Below are positions 1 to 8,743 of a DNA stretch of 47,445 nt, piece by piece (position 1 is the stretch's first letter; each line of letters starts with the position of its first letter). Where the stretch lies: the NCBI RefSeq assembly GCF_944393015.1, contig NZ_CALXYQ010000024.1, positions 1 to 47,445 on the forward strand, read 5' to 3'. This DNA is from an uncultured Brachyspira sp. (lineage in GTDB: Bacteria; Spirochaetota; Brachyspiria; Brachyspirales; Brachyspiraceae). The notes below the pieces were generated by a model, which had not been told where the DNA came from, made no database searches, and saw only the letters and a program-made list of their open reading frames with translations. The position numbers and the translations under genes were made by a program.

Positions 1-152
1 TTTAAATTATTATACACCTGTGTTATACTTCAAGAAATTAAGGAATACTTAATGCAATATGTCTGGCTCCTGTGCATATTAAAAAAAATAGTATTTGATT
101 ATAAATATAAATTAGGAATATTTATCTATAATGATTTTCAATTAATGTGTTA

Positions 153-181
153 TTGACTGCAGTTTTATGCTGTGATAAAAT
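153..181 (+). promoter_or_regulatory. Sigma-70-type promoter of the OppA-like gene
   Basis: TTGACT at 153-158 and TAAAAT at 176-181 are separated by 17 nt. The -10 box overlaps the first codons of the longest reading frame (GTG at 172), so translation must begin further down, at ATG 211. The rest of 1-152 shows no recognisable gene. Confidence 0.75.
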
Positions 182-210
182 ATATTAACTATTTTTTGGA
201 GATTTATTTT

Positions 211-1833
211 ATGATTAAACTGTTAAAATCTGTAATTTTTTGTGCGGCTATATTTGTATTTACCATTTCTTGCGGAGGCGGAAGCTCTAAATATGAGGAC
301 GGAGTATTAAGGCTTAATGTTGGTCCAGAGCCTCAAACTATAGACCCGACATTGAATTCGGCTATAGACGGGAGTATGTATATAATTCACGCTTTTGAGG
401 GACTAGCTACAAAAGATAAAGAAGGTAAAATAGTTGGAGGTGTTGCTGAAAACTGGGATATTAGCGATAACGGAACTAAATATGTATTTCATATAAGAAG
501 TAATGCTAAATGGTCAGATGGAAAACCTGTAACAGCAAATGATTTTGTTTATAGCTGGAGAAGGGCAACTGATCCTAAAACTGCCGCTAATTATAGTTAT
601 CAAATGGAGCCTTTGAAAAATGCTAAGAAAATTACAGCAGGTGAAATGCCTGTGGATTCATTAGGTGTTAAGGCTTTAGATAATAATACATTGGAAGTAA
701 CATTAGAAGCACCTATTCCATATTTTGATCAGCTTATGGCTTATCCTGTTTATTTCCCTTTAAGACAGGATATTATAGAAGCTAATCCTGATACATGGAC
801 TATGAGTCCTGAAACTTATATAGGAAACGGACCTTTTAAAATGACTGAAAGATCTATTGATGACAGAATAGTTATGGAAGTTAATACTAATTATTGGAAT
901 GTTTCATCTATAGTACCTAAAAAATTAATATTTGTTTTAATGGATAATGGAACATCTGTAGTAGCAGGTATTAAAGAAGGTTCTATATATTTCTCTGATA
1001 GAGTTCCTACTCAAGATATGGATGTTTTAAAAGAGGAAGGATATTTACAAATAAAACCTTATTTAGCTCTTTATTATTATAGCTTAAATAATACTAATGA
1101 TACTTTAAAAGATGTAAGAGTTCGTAAAGCATTATCTTTGGCTATAGATAGAAATTATATAGTAGAGCAGGTTACAAGGGGCGGACAGATTCCAGCTGCT
1201 GGAGTTGTACCAGCTTTAATATCAGATGTCAGCGGAAGTTTCAGAACTAATGGCGGCGATTATTACAGCCTAAAACCAGAAGATTATACAAAAAATATAG
1301 AAGAAGCTAAAAAATTATTAGCAGAAGCAGGATACCCTGATGGTCAAGGTTTTCCTGTATTAGATTTTAAAACTAACCCTGGAGAGCATACTTCTATATT
1401 TGAAGCTATACAGCAGATGTGGAAAAATAATTTAGGAATAGACAGCACAATATCAAGCGAAGAATGGGCAGTATTCCAACAAACTCGTTTGGATAAATCT
1501 TATGTAATTGCTAGAAACGCTTGGGTTGGAGATTATGATGATCCTATGACATTTTTAGGTATGTTCTTAAGTCATAGTGCTCAAAATGTAGAATGTTATA
1601 ATAGTCTTCAATATGATGCATTATTGGCACAAGCTTCTTCTACAGGGGACAATAATGTAAGAATGCCTATACTTCATAAAGCAGAAGATTTATTTATGTC
1701 TGAAATGCCTATTATACCTTTATATTTCTATACTTTACCTGTACTTGTTAATCCTAATTTGAAAGATGTACAGTATGATGTTTTGGGTAAGCATAAATTT
1801 TTCTATGCTTATTTAGAAAATAATGAAAATTAA
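211..1833 (+). CDS. oppA: Peptide ABC transporter substrate-binding lipoprotein (OppA-like)
   Basis: A 540-residue extracytoplasmic solute-binding protein of family 5, which captures oligopeptides for an Opp-type ABC importer. The start at 211 is chosen because GGAG (198-201) sits 9 nt upstream and the promoter overlaps the longer frame. The N-terminus is a lipoprotein signal ending in TISC, with Cys21 as the lipidated residue. The body shows the family pattern: an early LNVGPEPQTIDP segment, a NWDISDNGTKYVFHIR region, and AKWSDGKPVTANDFVYSWRR. No permease or ATPase gene is adjacent, so it works as an orphan binding protein or with components encoded elsewhere. A strong hairpin terminator follows. 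The family assignment is firm; the exact peptide specificity is unknown. Confidence 0.9.
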   Translation: MIKLLKSVIFCAAIFVFTISCGGGSSKYEDGVLRLNVGPEPQTIDPTLNSAIDGSMYIIHAFEGLATKDKEGKIVGGVAENWDISDNGTKYVFHIRSNAKWSDGKPVTANDFVYSWRRATDPKTAANYSYQMEPLKNAKKITAGEMPVDSLGVKALDNNTLEVTLEAPIPYFDQLMAYPVYFPLRQDIIEANPDTWTMSPETYIGNGPFKMTERSIDDRIVMEVNTNYWNVSSIVPKKLIFVLMDNGTSVVAGIKEGSIYFSDRVPTQDMDVLKEEGYLQIKPYLALYYYSLNNTNDTLKDVRVRKALSLAIDRNYIVEQVTRGGQIPAAGVVPALISDVSGSFRTNGGDYYSLKPEDYTKNIEEAKKLLAEAGYPDGQGFPVLDFKTNPGEHTSIFEAIQQMWKNNLGIDSTISSEEWAVFQQTRLDKSYVIARNAWVGDYDDPMTFLGMFLSHSAQNVECYNSLQYDALLAQASSTGDNNVRMPILHKAEDLFMSEMPIIPLYFYTLPVLVNPNLKDVQYDVLGKHKFFYAYLENNEN

Positions 1834-1858
1834 AAATTGATTATATTTTATATATTAT

Positions 1859-1889
1859 AAAACAAGGGAGTAAAAACCCTTGTTTTTTA
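1859..1889 (+). terminator. Intrinsic terminator after the OppA-like gene
   Basis: A perfect 10-bp stem (1859-1868 with 1877-1886, core AACAAGGG/CCCTTGTT) has an 8-nt loop and runs into a T-rich tail. Confidence 0.88.
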
Positions 1890-1963
1890 TTTTGAAATTA
1901 TACGATTATAGTTATAATATCTTATTATTGTAGTTATTATGACAGTTTTGGGAGGAAAGTTAT

Positions 1964-3403
1964 ATGTTTTTAAATAATTTTGATAATCTTGATTCTAAAG
2001 AGGTTTTCAGATGGTTTGCTGAAATAAGTAAAATACCTAGAAGATCTAAACATGAAAAACAGATTAGTGATTTTTTGGTTCAATTTGCTAAAGATAGAAA
2101 TTTAGAAGTATATCAGGATAAAGTAAATAATGTAATAATCAAGAAAGAAGCTACAAAAGGTTATGAGAATATAGCACCTGTTATTATACAAGGGCATATG
2201 GATATGGTTTGTGAAAAAACTAGCGAGTCAAAACATGATTTTGATAAAGACCCTATAGAATTAATAGTTGAAGGAGATATTTTAAGGGCCAATGATACTA
2301 CTTTAGGTGCAGATGATGGTATTGCTGTTGCTTATGGTCTTGCTTTGCTTGATTCAAAGGATATACCTCATCCAGCATTGGAAATTCTAATTACAGCTGA
2401 TGAAGAAGACGGTATGTCTGGAGCATTTTCTGTTACTGATGAACATTTAAATGGTAAAACTCTTATAAGTTTAGATTCTGAGGCTGAAGGCGTACTTTGG
2501 GTAAGCAGTGCAGGCGGTATTAATGCTGTAGCTGAATTTAATATAGATAGAGAAGTTAATAATAATCCCGCATTAAAAATAGAAATTAAAGGACTCAAAG
2601 GCGGACATTCCGGTATGGAAATTGACAAACAGAGAGCTAATGCTATAAAAATACTTGGAAGAGTTTTATATTCTGTGAAAGATTATATAAATATTTCCTA
2701 TATAGAGGGTGGTTCTGTTCATAATGCCATAGCTAAGAGTGCTTATGCTATTATTACTGCTAAAGATACGAATAAAGTAAAAAGTATTATAGAAGAGCTT
2801 TCTGAAAAAATAAAATTTGAATATAGAGTTATTGATCCTGATATGGAGATAGCTGTTTCAAATGCTGAAAATATTAAAGAATGCTATAAAAAAGAATTAA
2901 GCAATAATGTTATAAATTTCATGATGCTATCGCCTGATGGAATTCTTTATATGAGTAAAGATATAGAGAGTTTAGTTCAGACAAGTGCTAATAATGGCGT
3001 GCTTAAAGAAAAAGATAATAAATTGACATTTACAGTATTTATTAGAAGTTGTGTAGCGAGTTCATCAAATGAAATAGTTTCAAGGGTTAAGGTTTTAGCA
3101 TCTATGACAAATGCCTCTTTTATAGATCAAGACGGATATGCTGCTTGGGAATATGATCCTAATTCAAAAGTAAGAGATATAGCGGTAAAAGCATATAAAA
3201 CAGTTACAGGCAAAGATGCTGATGTATCTTCTGTGCATGTTGGTTTAGAATGCGGAATATTAAAACAAGCTTTAAAAGATGCTGATATTATTAGTATGGG
3301 ACCTAATATTTATAATGTTCATACTCCTAGAGAATATTTAAGTATATCTTCAGTTGATAGAGTATGGAAAGTGTTAAAAGAGATTATTAAAAATATTAAA
3401 TAA
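1964..3403 (+). CDS. pepD: Aminoacyl-histidine dipeptidase (PepD, M20 family)
   Basis: A 479-residue cytosolic zinc peptidase of the M20 family that hydrolyses Xaa-His and other dipeptides, probably completing degradation of imported peptides. Metal-binding signatures are visible: IIQGHMDMV (His), LGADDGIAVAYG (bridging Asp), and ADEEDGMSG (Glu pair). A dimerisation or lid domain follows from about residue 200, with the KGGHSGMEI motif. Length matches the PepD family. Start at 1964 is supported by GGGAGGAAAG a few nt upstream. The gene follows a peptide-binding protein but has its own upstream region after a terminator. Confidence 0.92.
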   Translation: MFLNNFDNLDSKEVFRWFAEISKIPRRSKHEKQISDFLVQFAKDRNLEVYQDKVNNVIIKKEATKGYENIAPVIIQGHMDMVCEKTSESKHDFDKDPIELIVEGDILRANDTTLGADDGIAVAYGLALLDSKDIPHPALEILITADEEDGMSGAFSVTDEHLNGKTLISLDSEAEGVLWVSSAGGINAVAEFNIDREVNNNPALKIEIKGLKGGHSGMEIDKQRANAIKILGRVLYSVKDYINISYIEGGSVHNAIAKSAYAIITAKDTNKVKSIIEELSEKIKFEYRVIDPDMEIAVSNAENIKECYKKELSNNVINFMMLSPDGILYMSKDIESLVQTSANNGVLKEKDNKLTFTVFIRSCVASSSNEIVSRVKVLASMTNASFIDQDGYAAWEYDPNSKVRDIAVKAYKTVTGKDADVSSVHVGLECGILKQALKDADIISMGPNIYNVHTPREYLSISSVDRVWKVLKEIIKNIK

Positions 3404-3494
3404 TTAATTTTATATTAGAAATATTTTTTATATACTATTGTTTTTATTTATTTATTAATATATATTAATGTTCAATATATTTTTTGGAGGTATC

Positions 3495-4409
3495 ATGATA
3501 TATAATAGCATACTTGACATGATAGGAAATACTCCTATTTTAAGATTAAAAAATATAGAATCTAAATTTAATTTAGGTGAAAATGTAGAGTTATATGGTA
3601 AAGTAGAAAAGAATAATCCAGCTGGTTCAATAAAAGACAGAGCTGTTAAACAAATAATATTAGATCTATTTAAAGAAGGCAAATTAAAAGAAGGGGCAAC
3701 TATAATAGAACCTACTTCGGGTAATACAGGAATTGCTATGGCAGCCATTGGAAAGTATTTAAAATTAAATGTTATAATAGTTATGCCTTCATCTATGTCT
3801 GAAGAAAGAAGAAAACTTATAAGAAATTATGGGGCAAGATTGGAGCTAGTAGACGGCGGTATGGATGCTGCTGTAAAAAGAGCAGAACAATTAAATAAAA
3901 AAATAGCTGATTCTGTTATACCCGGTCAGTTTATTAATAAGTCTAATATAGATGCTCATTATCTTACAACTGCTCCTGAAATATTTAGTGATCTTCCAGA
4001 TGTTGATTATATATTTGCTGGTATTGGTACAGGCGGTACTATAACAGGAATAGGAAAGTATGTAGTTGATAAAAATAAGAATACTATAGTTGTAGGTGTA
4101 GAGCCTGAGTCATCTCCTTTACTTACAAAAGGACGTGCTTCTGCTCATAAAATACAGGGTATAGGACCTAATTTTGTACCGGAAATTTTAGATTTAAATG
4201 TTATATCAAAAATAATGGATGTATCTGATGAGAACGCTATAAACACAGCAAGAGAGATATGTTTCAATGAAGGATTGCTTGTAGGAATATCTTCAGGTGC
4301 AAATGTTTATGCGGCAATAGATTTATATAGAAATTTAAGAAAAAAAGATTATAAAATAAAAATGCTTTGTATATTGCCTGATACAGGTGAAAGATATTCT
4401 TGGAATTGA
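3495..4409 (+). CDS. cysK: Cysteine synthase (O-acetylserine sulfhydrylase)
   Basis: A 304-residue PLP enzyme that makes cysteine from O-acetylserine and sulfide. The start at 3495 (MIYNSILDMIGNTP) is the conserved CysK start; GGAGG at 3486-3490 lies close by. The PLP lysine is in NPAGSIKDR, the phosphate-binding loop in PTSGNTGIAMA, and the glycine-rich GIGTGGTITG loop is present. It ends at LPDTGERYSWN, the usual CysK C-terminal region. The TGA stop overlaps the ATG of the serine acetyltransferase by one base, so the pair is translationally coupled and catalyses consecutive steps. Confidence 0.95.
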   Translation: MIYNSILDMIGNTPILRLKNIESKFNLGENVELYGKVEKNNPAGSIKDRAVKQIILDLFKEGKLKEGATIIEPTSGNTGIAMAAIGKYLKLNVIIVMPSSMSEERRKLIRNYGARLELVDGGMDAAVKRAEQLNKKIADSVIPGQFINKSNIDAHYLTTAPEIFSDLPDVDYIFAGIGTGGTITGIGKYVVDKNKNTIVVGVEPESSPLLTKGRASAHKIQGIGPNFVPEILDLNVISKIMDVSDENAINTAREICFNEGLLVGISSGANVYAAIDLYRNLRKKDYKIKMLCILPDTGERYSWN

Positions 4410-5149
4410 TGGGTACTTTTATGAAATTGAAAACTTTTAATGAGCTTCCTAATCAAAAAGATATTAGGGATATAGTTAAACTTATAAGAGATTATACGTT
4501 TCCTAATTTTTTTAGAGAGAGCCCTAATAGAGATATTGTTAAAAAAAGCATAGCTAAACTTTATATGAAAATAGTTACTGATGATTCTCGTTTATTGGAT
4601 TTTATAGAACAGCTTGATGATATTGTTATAAGTTTAGAACATGATTTAGAATTTTTTTATCAGTCAGATCCAGCTTCAAAATCTTATGATGAAATAATAT
4701 TCACATATCCGGGATTCAGAGCTATATTTCATTATAGAATAGCGCATATATTTTATAAGCAAAATGAATCTTTGATAGCTAGAACTATATCCGAATTTGC
4801 ACATTCAAAAACAGGTATAGATATTCACCCCGGAGCTGAAATAGGGGATTATTTCTTTATAGATCATGGCACAGGCATTGTTATAGGTGAAACTACTGTT
4901 ATTGGACATCATGTAAAAATATATCAAGGTGTTACGTTGGGAGCATTATCATTAACTAATGGAAGAGCTTTAGAAGGTCAGAAAAGACATCCTACAGTAT
5001 GTGATAATGTTACAATATATGCTAATGCTTCTATATTTGGCGGAAACACTACTATAGGGGCAAATGCTGTGATAGGAGCTAACTGTATAGTTTTAGAGTC
5101 GGTTGAAGAAAATAGAAAGTTAACTCTTAATGATAATATGTCTGTATAA
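4409..5149 (+). CDS. cysE: Serine O-acetyltransferase
   Basis: A 246-residue serine acetyltransferase supplying O-acetylserine to the upstream cysteine synthase. An N-terminal helical SAT domain (about residues 10-125) is followed by left-handed beta-helix hexapeptide repeats. Hallmarks are FHYRIAHIFY, the DIHPGAEIG start of the helix, DHGTGIVIGETTVIG, and the GALS loop followed by GQKRHPT. The chosen start at 4409 overlaps the cysK stop (TGATG); an internal ATG at 4421 is an alternative. The C-terminus ends in Ser-Val rather than the isoleucine that in classical CysE proteins docks into the CysK active site, so formation of a cysteine synthase complex is uncertain. Confidence 0.92.
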   Translation: MGTFMKLKTFNELPNQKDIRDIVKLIRDYTFPNFFRESPNRDIVKKSIAKLYMKIVTDDSRLLDFIEQLDDIVISLEHDLEFFYQSDPASKSYDEIIFTYPGFRAIFHYRIAHIFYKQNESLIARTISEFAHSKTGIDIHPGAEIGDYFFIDHGTGIVIGETTVIGHHVKIYQGVTLGALSLTNGRALEGQKRHPTVCDNVTIYANASIFGGNTTIGANAVIGANCIVLESVEENRKLTLNDNMSV

Positions 5150-5165
5150 TCTGTAATATCATAAA

Positions 5166-5207
5166 AATAAAGCCTGAATTCTAATTGAATACAGGCTTTA
5201 TTTTTTA
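5166..5207. terminator. Bidirectional terminator after cysE
   Basis: AATAAAGCCTG (5166-5176) pairs with CAGGCTTTATT (5192-5202) and is followed by T6; an A-rich flank upstream gives a T run on the other strand. It lies between convergent cysE and the broken beta-barrel gene. Confidence 0.85.
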
Positions 5208-5224
5208 TATTAACTATACTATTC

Positions 5225-5896
5225 TTAGAATTTTGGTCCGTATCTGTATCCAAATTGTATGCCTATATCTACATTACCAAATGTTTCGTTCTCTACAACA
5301 TTTAAATAGCTGCTTGTTTGAGCCCAATAATTTCCAAAATCATATCCTATATAGAATCCCAGATTAACTGCTGAATCTATACCTACAAAAAATGAATAAT
5401 CAAATGTAGCTCTCATATAAAGTCTAGCATAATAATCATGTTTTATTTCTATATTGCCTAATTCTGGAGTATATTATGAAGAATTTGGTGTTAATATGAT
5501 TTTGTATCCTATATTTAATCCTATTGAACAAGAATAAAAATTGAATTTAGGCATTATTCCAAAATACAAATCATTATCTGTAAATTTATAACGTACTGTA
5601 TTATTATATTTAGAATATTTAGTTTCAGTATAACTATATCCCATTACTCCTAATAAGCTAATTCCCATTTTTTTCTTTATTTGGAACATATAACCGAGAT
5701 TTGCTTCAATGCCTCCCTGAAAATTTACTTCACCTTTAGGGTTGCCTTCTACATTTACATTCTTATGAATTACGGTAATACCCATACCTAAAGGAACATT
5801 AACTATTGCTTCAAAACCTCCTTTTACTTCTGAAAATGTTGTTTTACATATCATTATAAATAATATAATTAATGTAAATATTCTTTTCTGTGCCAT
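5225..5896 (-). pseudogene. Beta-barrel outer-membrane-like protein broken by one in-frame stop
   Basis: From ATG 5896 (preceded by GGAG) a signal peptide (MAQKRIFTLIILFIMICKTTFS) leads into alternating hydrophobic/aromatic strands typical of small outer-membrane barrels. A TAA at 5474-5476 ends the frame after 140 residues. The same frame then stays open for 82 more codons to 5225 with the same strand pattern, ending in GYRYGPKF with a terminal Phe, as in barrel proteins. The parsimonious reading is one 224-codon gene with a nonsense mutation. A sequencing error or a real truncated product is possible. Specific function is unknown. Confidence 0.75.
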
Positions 5897-6089
5897 ATAA
5901 ACTCCAATAAAATTGTAAATATTAACTTTTTAATTAAAATAAGGTATATTACTATTGCTATTAAGTGTAATACTTATTATTATTATTAAGGTGTATTATA
6001 TTGTTTATTATTAAAAAATAATATAATTTTTTATATATTGCAAGTACATTATACTGAAAATATTAAAAGTGTTGGAGAGGTTTTAAAGT

Positions 6090-7472
6090 ATGAATAGTAA
6101 GAGTTTTATTTTGTTGATTTGTGTAGTTATTGGGTTGTTAGTGTTTGGAGCGGTTTCATGTTCTAAAAGGTTAAATCCTTTTATTCCAAATAGCGGCAGT
6201 GGTAATGGCGGCGGTGAAAATGATCCAGAATGGTTTTTACCTCCTGAAGAACAAATTAAACCTTTTATGGAGCAGACTATTATTTTTAAAAGCGAAGCAG
6301 GTCCTGAAGAAGATGCAGGCGGCAATCCTTTACCTAAAAAAATATATAGAATACCAGGAATAACAGTTTCTGAAAAAAATACTATAATAGCAGTTGCTGA
6401 TAATAGAAAAGGAAGCTATAAAGATGTTGGATTTACAGGTTCCAAAAATATAGATATTGTTGTAAGAAGAAGTACAGACGGTGGTAAAAATTGGGGGCCT
6501 GAGATAATTATACCTCCTGTGGCTACAGATAATAAAAATGCTCATGGAGATTCTCTATTTTTCTCTTGTGCTAATGGTGATTTAGTAGTTTTATGTGCTG
6601 CGGGAGGTGGATATAAAAGAGATCAGGGTTTTGGAGCTTCTAAGATTATGATATCGAGAAGTACAGATGATGGGCTTACTTGGAGTGATTGGAAAGATGT
6701 ACAGGGGGATATTAATAATTTTAATTCTGGTAAATTACAGGGATATGACAGAGGTTTTGCTGCTTCAGGTACAGGTGCAAGGCTTAATGATTCTTTTGGT
6801 ACTTTAATGGGAGCTATGCTTGTTAATAATTCATCAATGAAAGTTCAATCTGCTGCTGCTGTAATTGTATCAACAGATAATGGATATACTTGGACAGTTA
6901 GAAGTGTAGCTAAAAGAACACAAGGAACTAAGGAGCAGGATGAGCCTAAAGTTATTACTCAATTAAATGACGGAAGAATTTTATTATCTGTCCGTTCTGG
7001 AAACTGGGAAACTAAAGTGAAGAAAAGAGTATGGTTCAGATCTCAAGCTAATTTGGGCTCTGCTTGGGAAGAATTTACCCCTAAGGGTAATTTTTTTGAT
7101 GGGGCTTGTAATGCTGAGGGTATTTTATTTACTTCTACTCTAGATGGTTACGATAAAAATAGACTTATACATTTAGCATTGGATTCAGAGTCAGCTACAA
7201 GACAGAATTTAACTGCTTTTATAAGTTATGATGAGGGAATGTCTTGGGAAAAGCAAAAGGTTTTAAATTCAGGAAGGGCAGGATATGCTGCATTGGCTAG
7301 ATTAAAAGATGGTACAATAGTTACTTTAAGTGAGGAGCAGGGCGGACAAGCAAACTTACCTAATACTAAGAATGAACTTTATAATATTGTATTTAGAAGA
7401 TTTAATTTAAGATGGTTGACAGATATGAAAGATTATTATACTCCTCCTAATCAAGCTCTTAGAAGAAGATAG
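6090..7472 (+). CDS. nanH: Exo-alpha-sialidase lipoprotein (GH33-type)
   Basis: A 460-residue surface or periplasmic neuraminidase that would remove terminal sialic acid from mucin glycans. The lipobox GAVSC puts the lipidated residue at Cys24, followed by a Gly/Ser-rich linker. The sialidase YRIP motif is at residues 86-89 (first Arg of the triad). Four Asp-boxes are visible: STDGGKNW (128-135), STDDGLTW (191-198), STDNGYTW (261-268) and SYDEGMSW (379-386). A second triad Arg candidate is in LLSVRSGNW. Start supported by GGAGAGG upstream. No sialic-acid transport or catabolism genes lie next to it, so released sialic acid is used through genes elsewhere or left to neighbours. Confidence 0.92.
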   Translation: MNSKSFILLICVVIGLLVFGAVSCSKRLNPFIPNSGSGNGGGENDPEWFLPPEEQIKPFMEQTIIFKSEAGPEEDAGGNPLPKKIYRIPGITVSEKNTIIAVADNRKGSYKDVGFTGSKNIDIVVRRSTDGGKNWGPEIIIPPVATDNKNAHGDSLFFSCANGDLVVLCAAGGGYKRDQGFGASKIMISRSTDDGLTWSDWKDVQGDINNFNSGKLQGYDRGFAASGTGARLNDSFGTLMGAMLVNNSSMKVQSAAAVIVSTDNGYTWTVRSVAKRTQGTKEQDEPKVITQLNDGRILLSVRSGNWETKVKKRVWFRSQANLGSAWEEFTPKGNFFDGACNAEGILFTSTLDGYDKNRLIHLALDSESATRQNLTAFISYDEGMSWEKQKVLNSGRAGYAALARLKDGTIVTLSEEQGGQANLPNTKNELYNIVFRRFNLRWLTDMKDYYTPPNQALRRR

Positions 7473-7496
7473 TAATTTGATACTACATAAAACTAT

Positions 7497-7530
7497 AAAA
7501 AAGAAAGGAATTTGTTTCCTTTCTTTTTTT
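7497..7530 (+). terminator. Intrinsic terminator after the sialidase gene
   Basis: GAAAGGAA (7503-7510) pairs with TTCCTTTC (7516-7523), flanked by A and T tracts that extend the stem and form the T tail. Confidence 0.85.
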
Positions 7531-7637
7531 ATTTATAGAATTTCATTGAAATAATTATAAATATAATGTACTATTATGTTAAGTTAATTATGTTAATTAT
7601 GTGATTGGTTATTTTTATAAATACAAAGGATTTTTCT

Positions 7638-8660
7638 ATGGCTTCAGTTGTTACTTTTGGAGAAATAATGCTTAGGCTTTCTCCCCCTTCAAATTTAAGA
7701 TTTGTACAGGCTAATTCATTGGACGTAAGATTCGGAGGCGGCGAGGCTAATGTTGCTTTTGCTTTGTCTAATTTTGGAGTTGATGCTTCATTTGTTACTA
7801 AACTTCCTAATAATGATATAGGTCAGGCTTGTATTAATGAATTAAGACGTTATGGTGTAGATGTATCTAATATAGTTTTGGGCGGTAATAGAATAGGTAT
7901 ATATTTCCTTGAAAAAGGAGCAAGTCAAAGAGGCTCTAAAGTAATATATGATAGAGCTAATTCTTCAATATCACAATGCACTAAAGAAGATTTTGACTGG
8001 GATAAAATTTTTGACGGAGCTAAATGGTTTCATCTTACAGGTATAACTCCTGCACTTGGAAAAAATGTTGCTGAAGTTTGTATTGAAGCTTGCAAAAAAG
8101 CTAAAGAAAAAAATATTACTATTAGTTTAGATTTAAATTATAGAAAGAAATTATGGACATCAAAAGAAGCTAATGAAACTATGAGTAAATTAATGCCTTA
8201 TGTTGATATATGTGTAGCTAATGAAGAAGATGCTGAAAAAGTATTCGGCATTAAAGCAAAAGATAGTAATATAATAGAAGGTAAATTATCCCATGAAGGC
8301 TATAAAGATGTGGCTAAAGAAATAGTAGATAGATTTAAAGTAAAAAAAGTTGGAATTGCTTTAAGAGGTTCAATTTCTGCAAGCGAGAATCTATGGTCTT
8401 GTATGCTTTATAATGGAGAAGAATATTTCTTTTCAAAAGAGTATTTAATAAAAATAGTGGATAGAGTAGGAGGCGGAGATAGTTTTGCTGCCGGACTTAT
8501 ATATTCACTTTTAAATGGTAAAGATGACAGAGAGGCATTAGAGTTTGCATCTGCTGCTAGCTGTCTGAAACATTCTATTGAAGGTGATTTTAATGTTGTA
8601 ACTGTTGATGAGGTTATGACTGTTTATAATGGCGATGCTTCAGGACGTATTCAAAGATAA
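7638..8660 (+). CDS. kdgK: PfkB-family sugar kinase, probably 2-dehydro-3-deoxygluconokinase
   Basis: A 340-residue ribokinase-family kinase, most like KDG kinase, which phosphorylates 2-keto-3-deoxygluconate to KDPG. The start at 7638 (MASVVTFGEIMLRLSPP) follows AAAGGA with 7-nt spacing; the longer in-frame extension upstream lacks homology. The N-terminal substrate motif FGGGEANVAFALSNFG and the C-terminal PfkB signature RVGGGDSFAAGL with catalytic Asp are present. It is followed by a separately promoted ROK kinase. Other sugar acids could be the substrate; the PfkB family is certain, the substrate is inferred. Confidence 0.85.
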   Translation: MASVVTFGEIMLRLSPPSNLRFVQANSLDVRFGGGEANVAFALSNFGVDASFVTKLPNNDIGQACINELRRYGVDVSNIVLGGNRIGIYFLEKGASQRGSKVIYDRANSSISQCTKEDFDWDKIFDGAKWFHLTGITPALGKNVAEVCIEACKKAKEKNITISLDLNYRKKLWTSKEANETMSKLMPYVDICVANEEDAEKVFGIKAKDSNIIEGKLSHEGYKDVAKEIVDRFKVKKVGIALRGSISASENLWSCMLYNGEEYFFSKEYLIKIVDRVGGGDSFAAGLIYSLLNGKDDREALEFASAASCLKHSIEGDFNVVTVDEVMTVYNGDASGRIQR

Positions 8661-8678
8661 TTATAATTTATTTTATTC

Positions 8679-8707
8679 TTGACAATTTATAGTCTTAAGA
8701 CTACAAT
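8679..8707 (+). promoter_or_regulatory. Promoter of the ROK kinase with a palindrome in the spacer
   Basis: Consensus TTGACA (8679-8684), 17-nt spacer, TACAAT (8702-8707). A perfect 14-bp palindrome TAGTCTTAAGACTA (8690-8703) fills most of the spacer and enters the -10 box, a classic repressor-operator position. Confidence 0.8.
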
Positions 8708-8743
8708 TATATATATAAAATAAATAACTAGGAGTTTTAAATT

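Noticed and set aside
1..152. Gene end or RNA gene at the left edge
   Set aside because: No reading frame, tRNA-like fold or recognisable motif was seen in this stretch.
172..210. Upstream GTG extension of the OppA-like gene
   Set aside because: The -10 box of the promoter overlaps it, and the lipoprotein signal and ribosome-binding site fit ATG 211.
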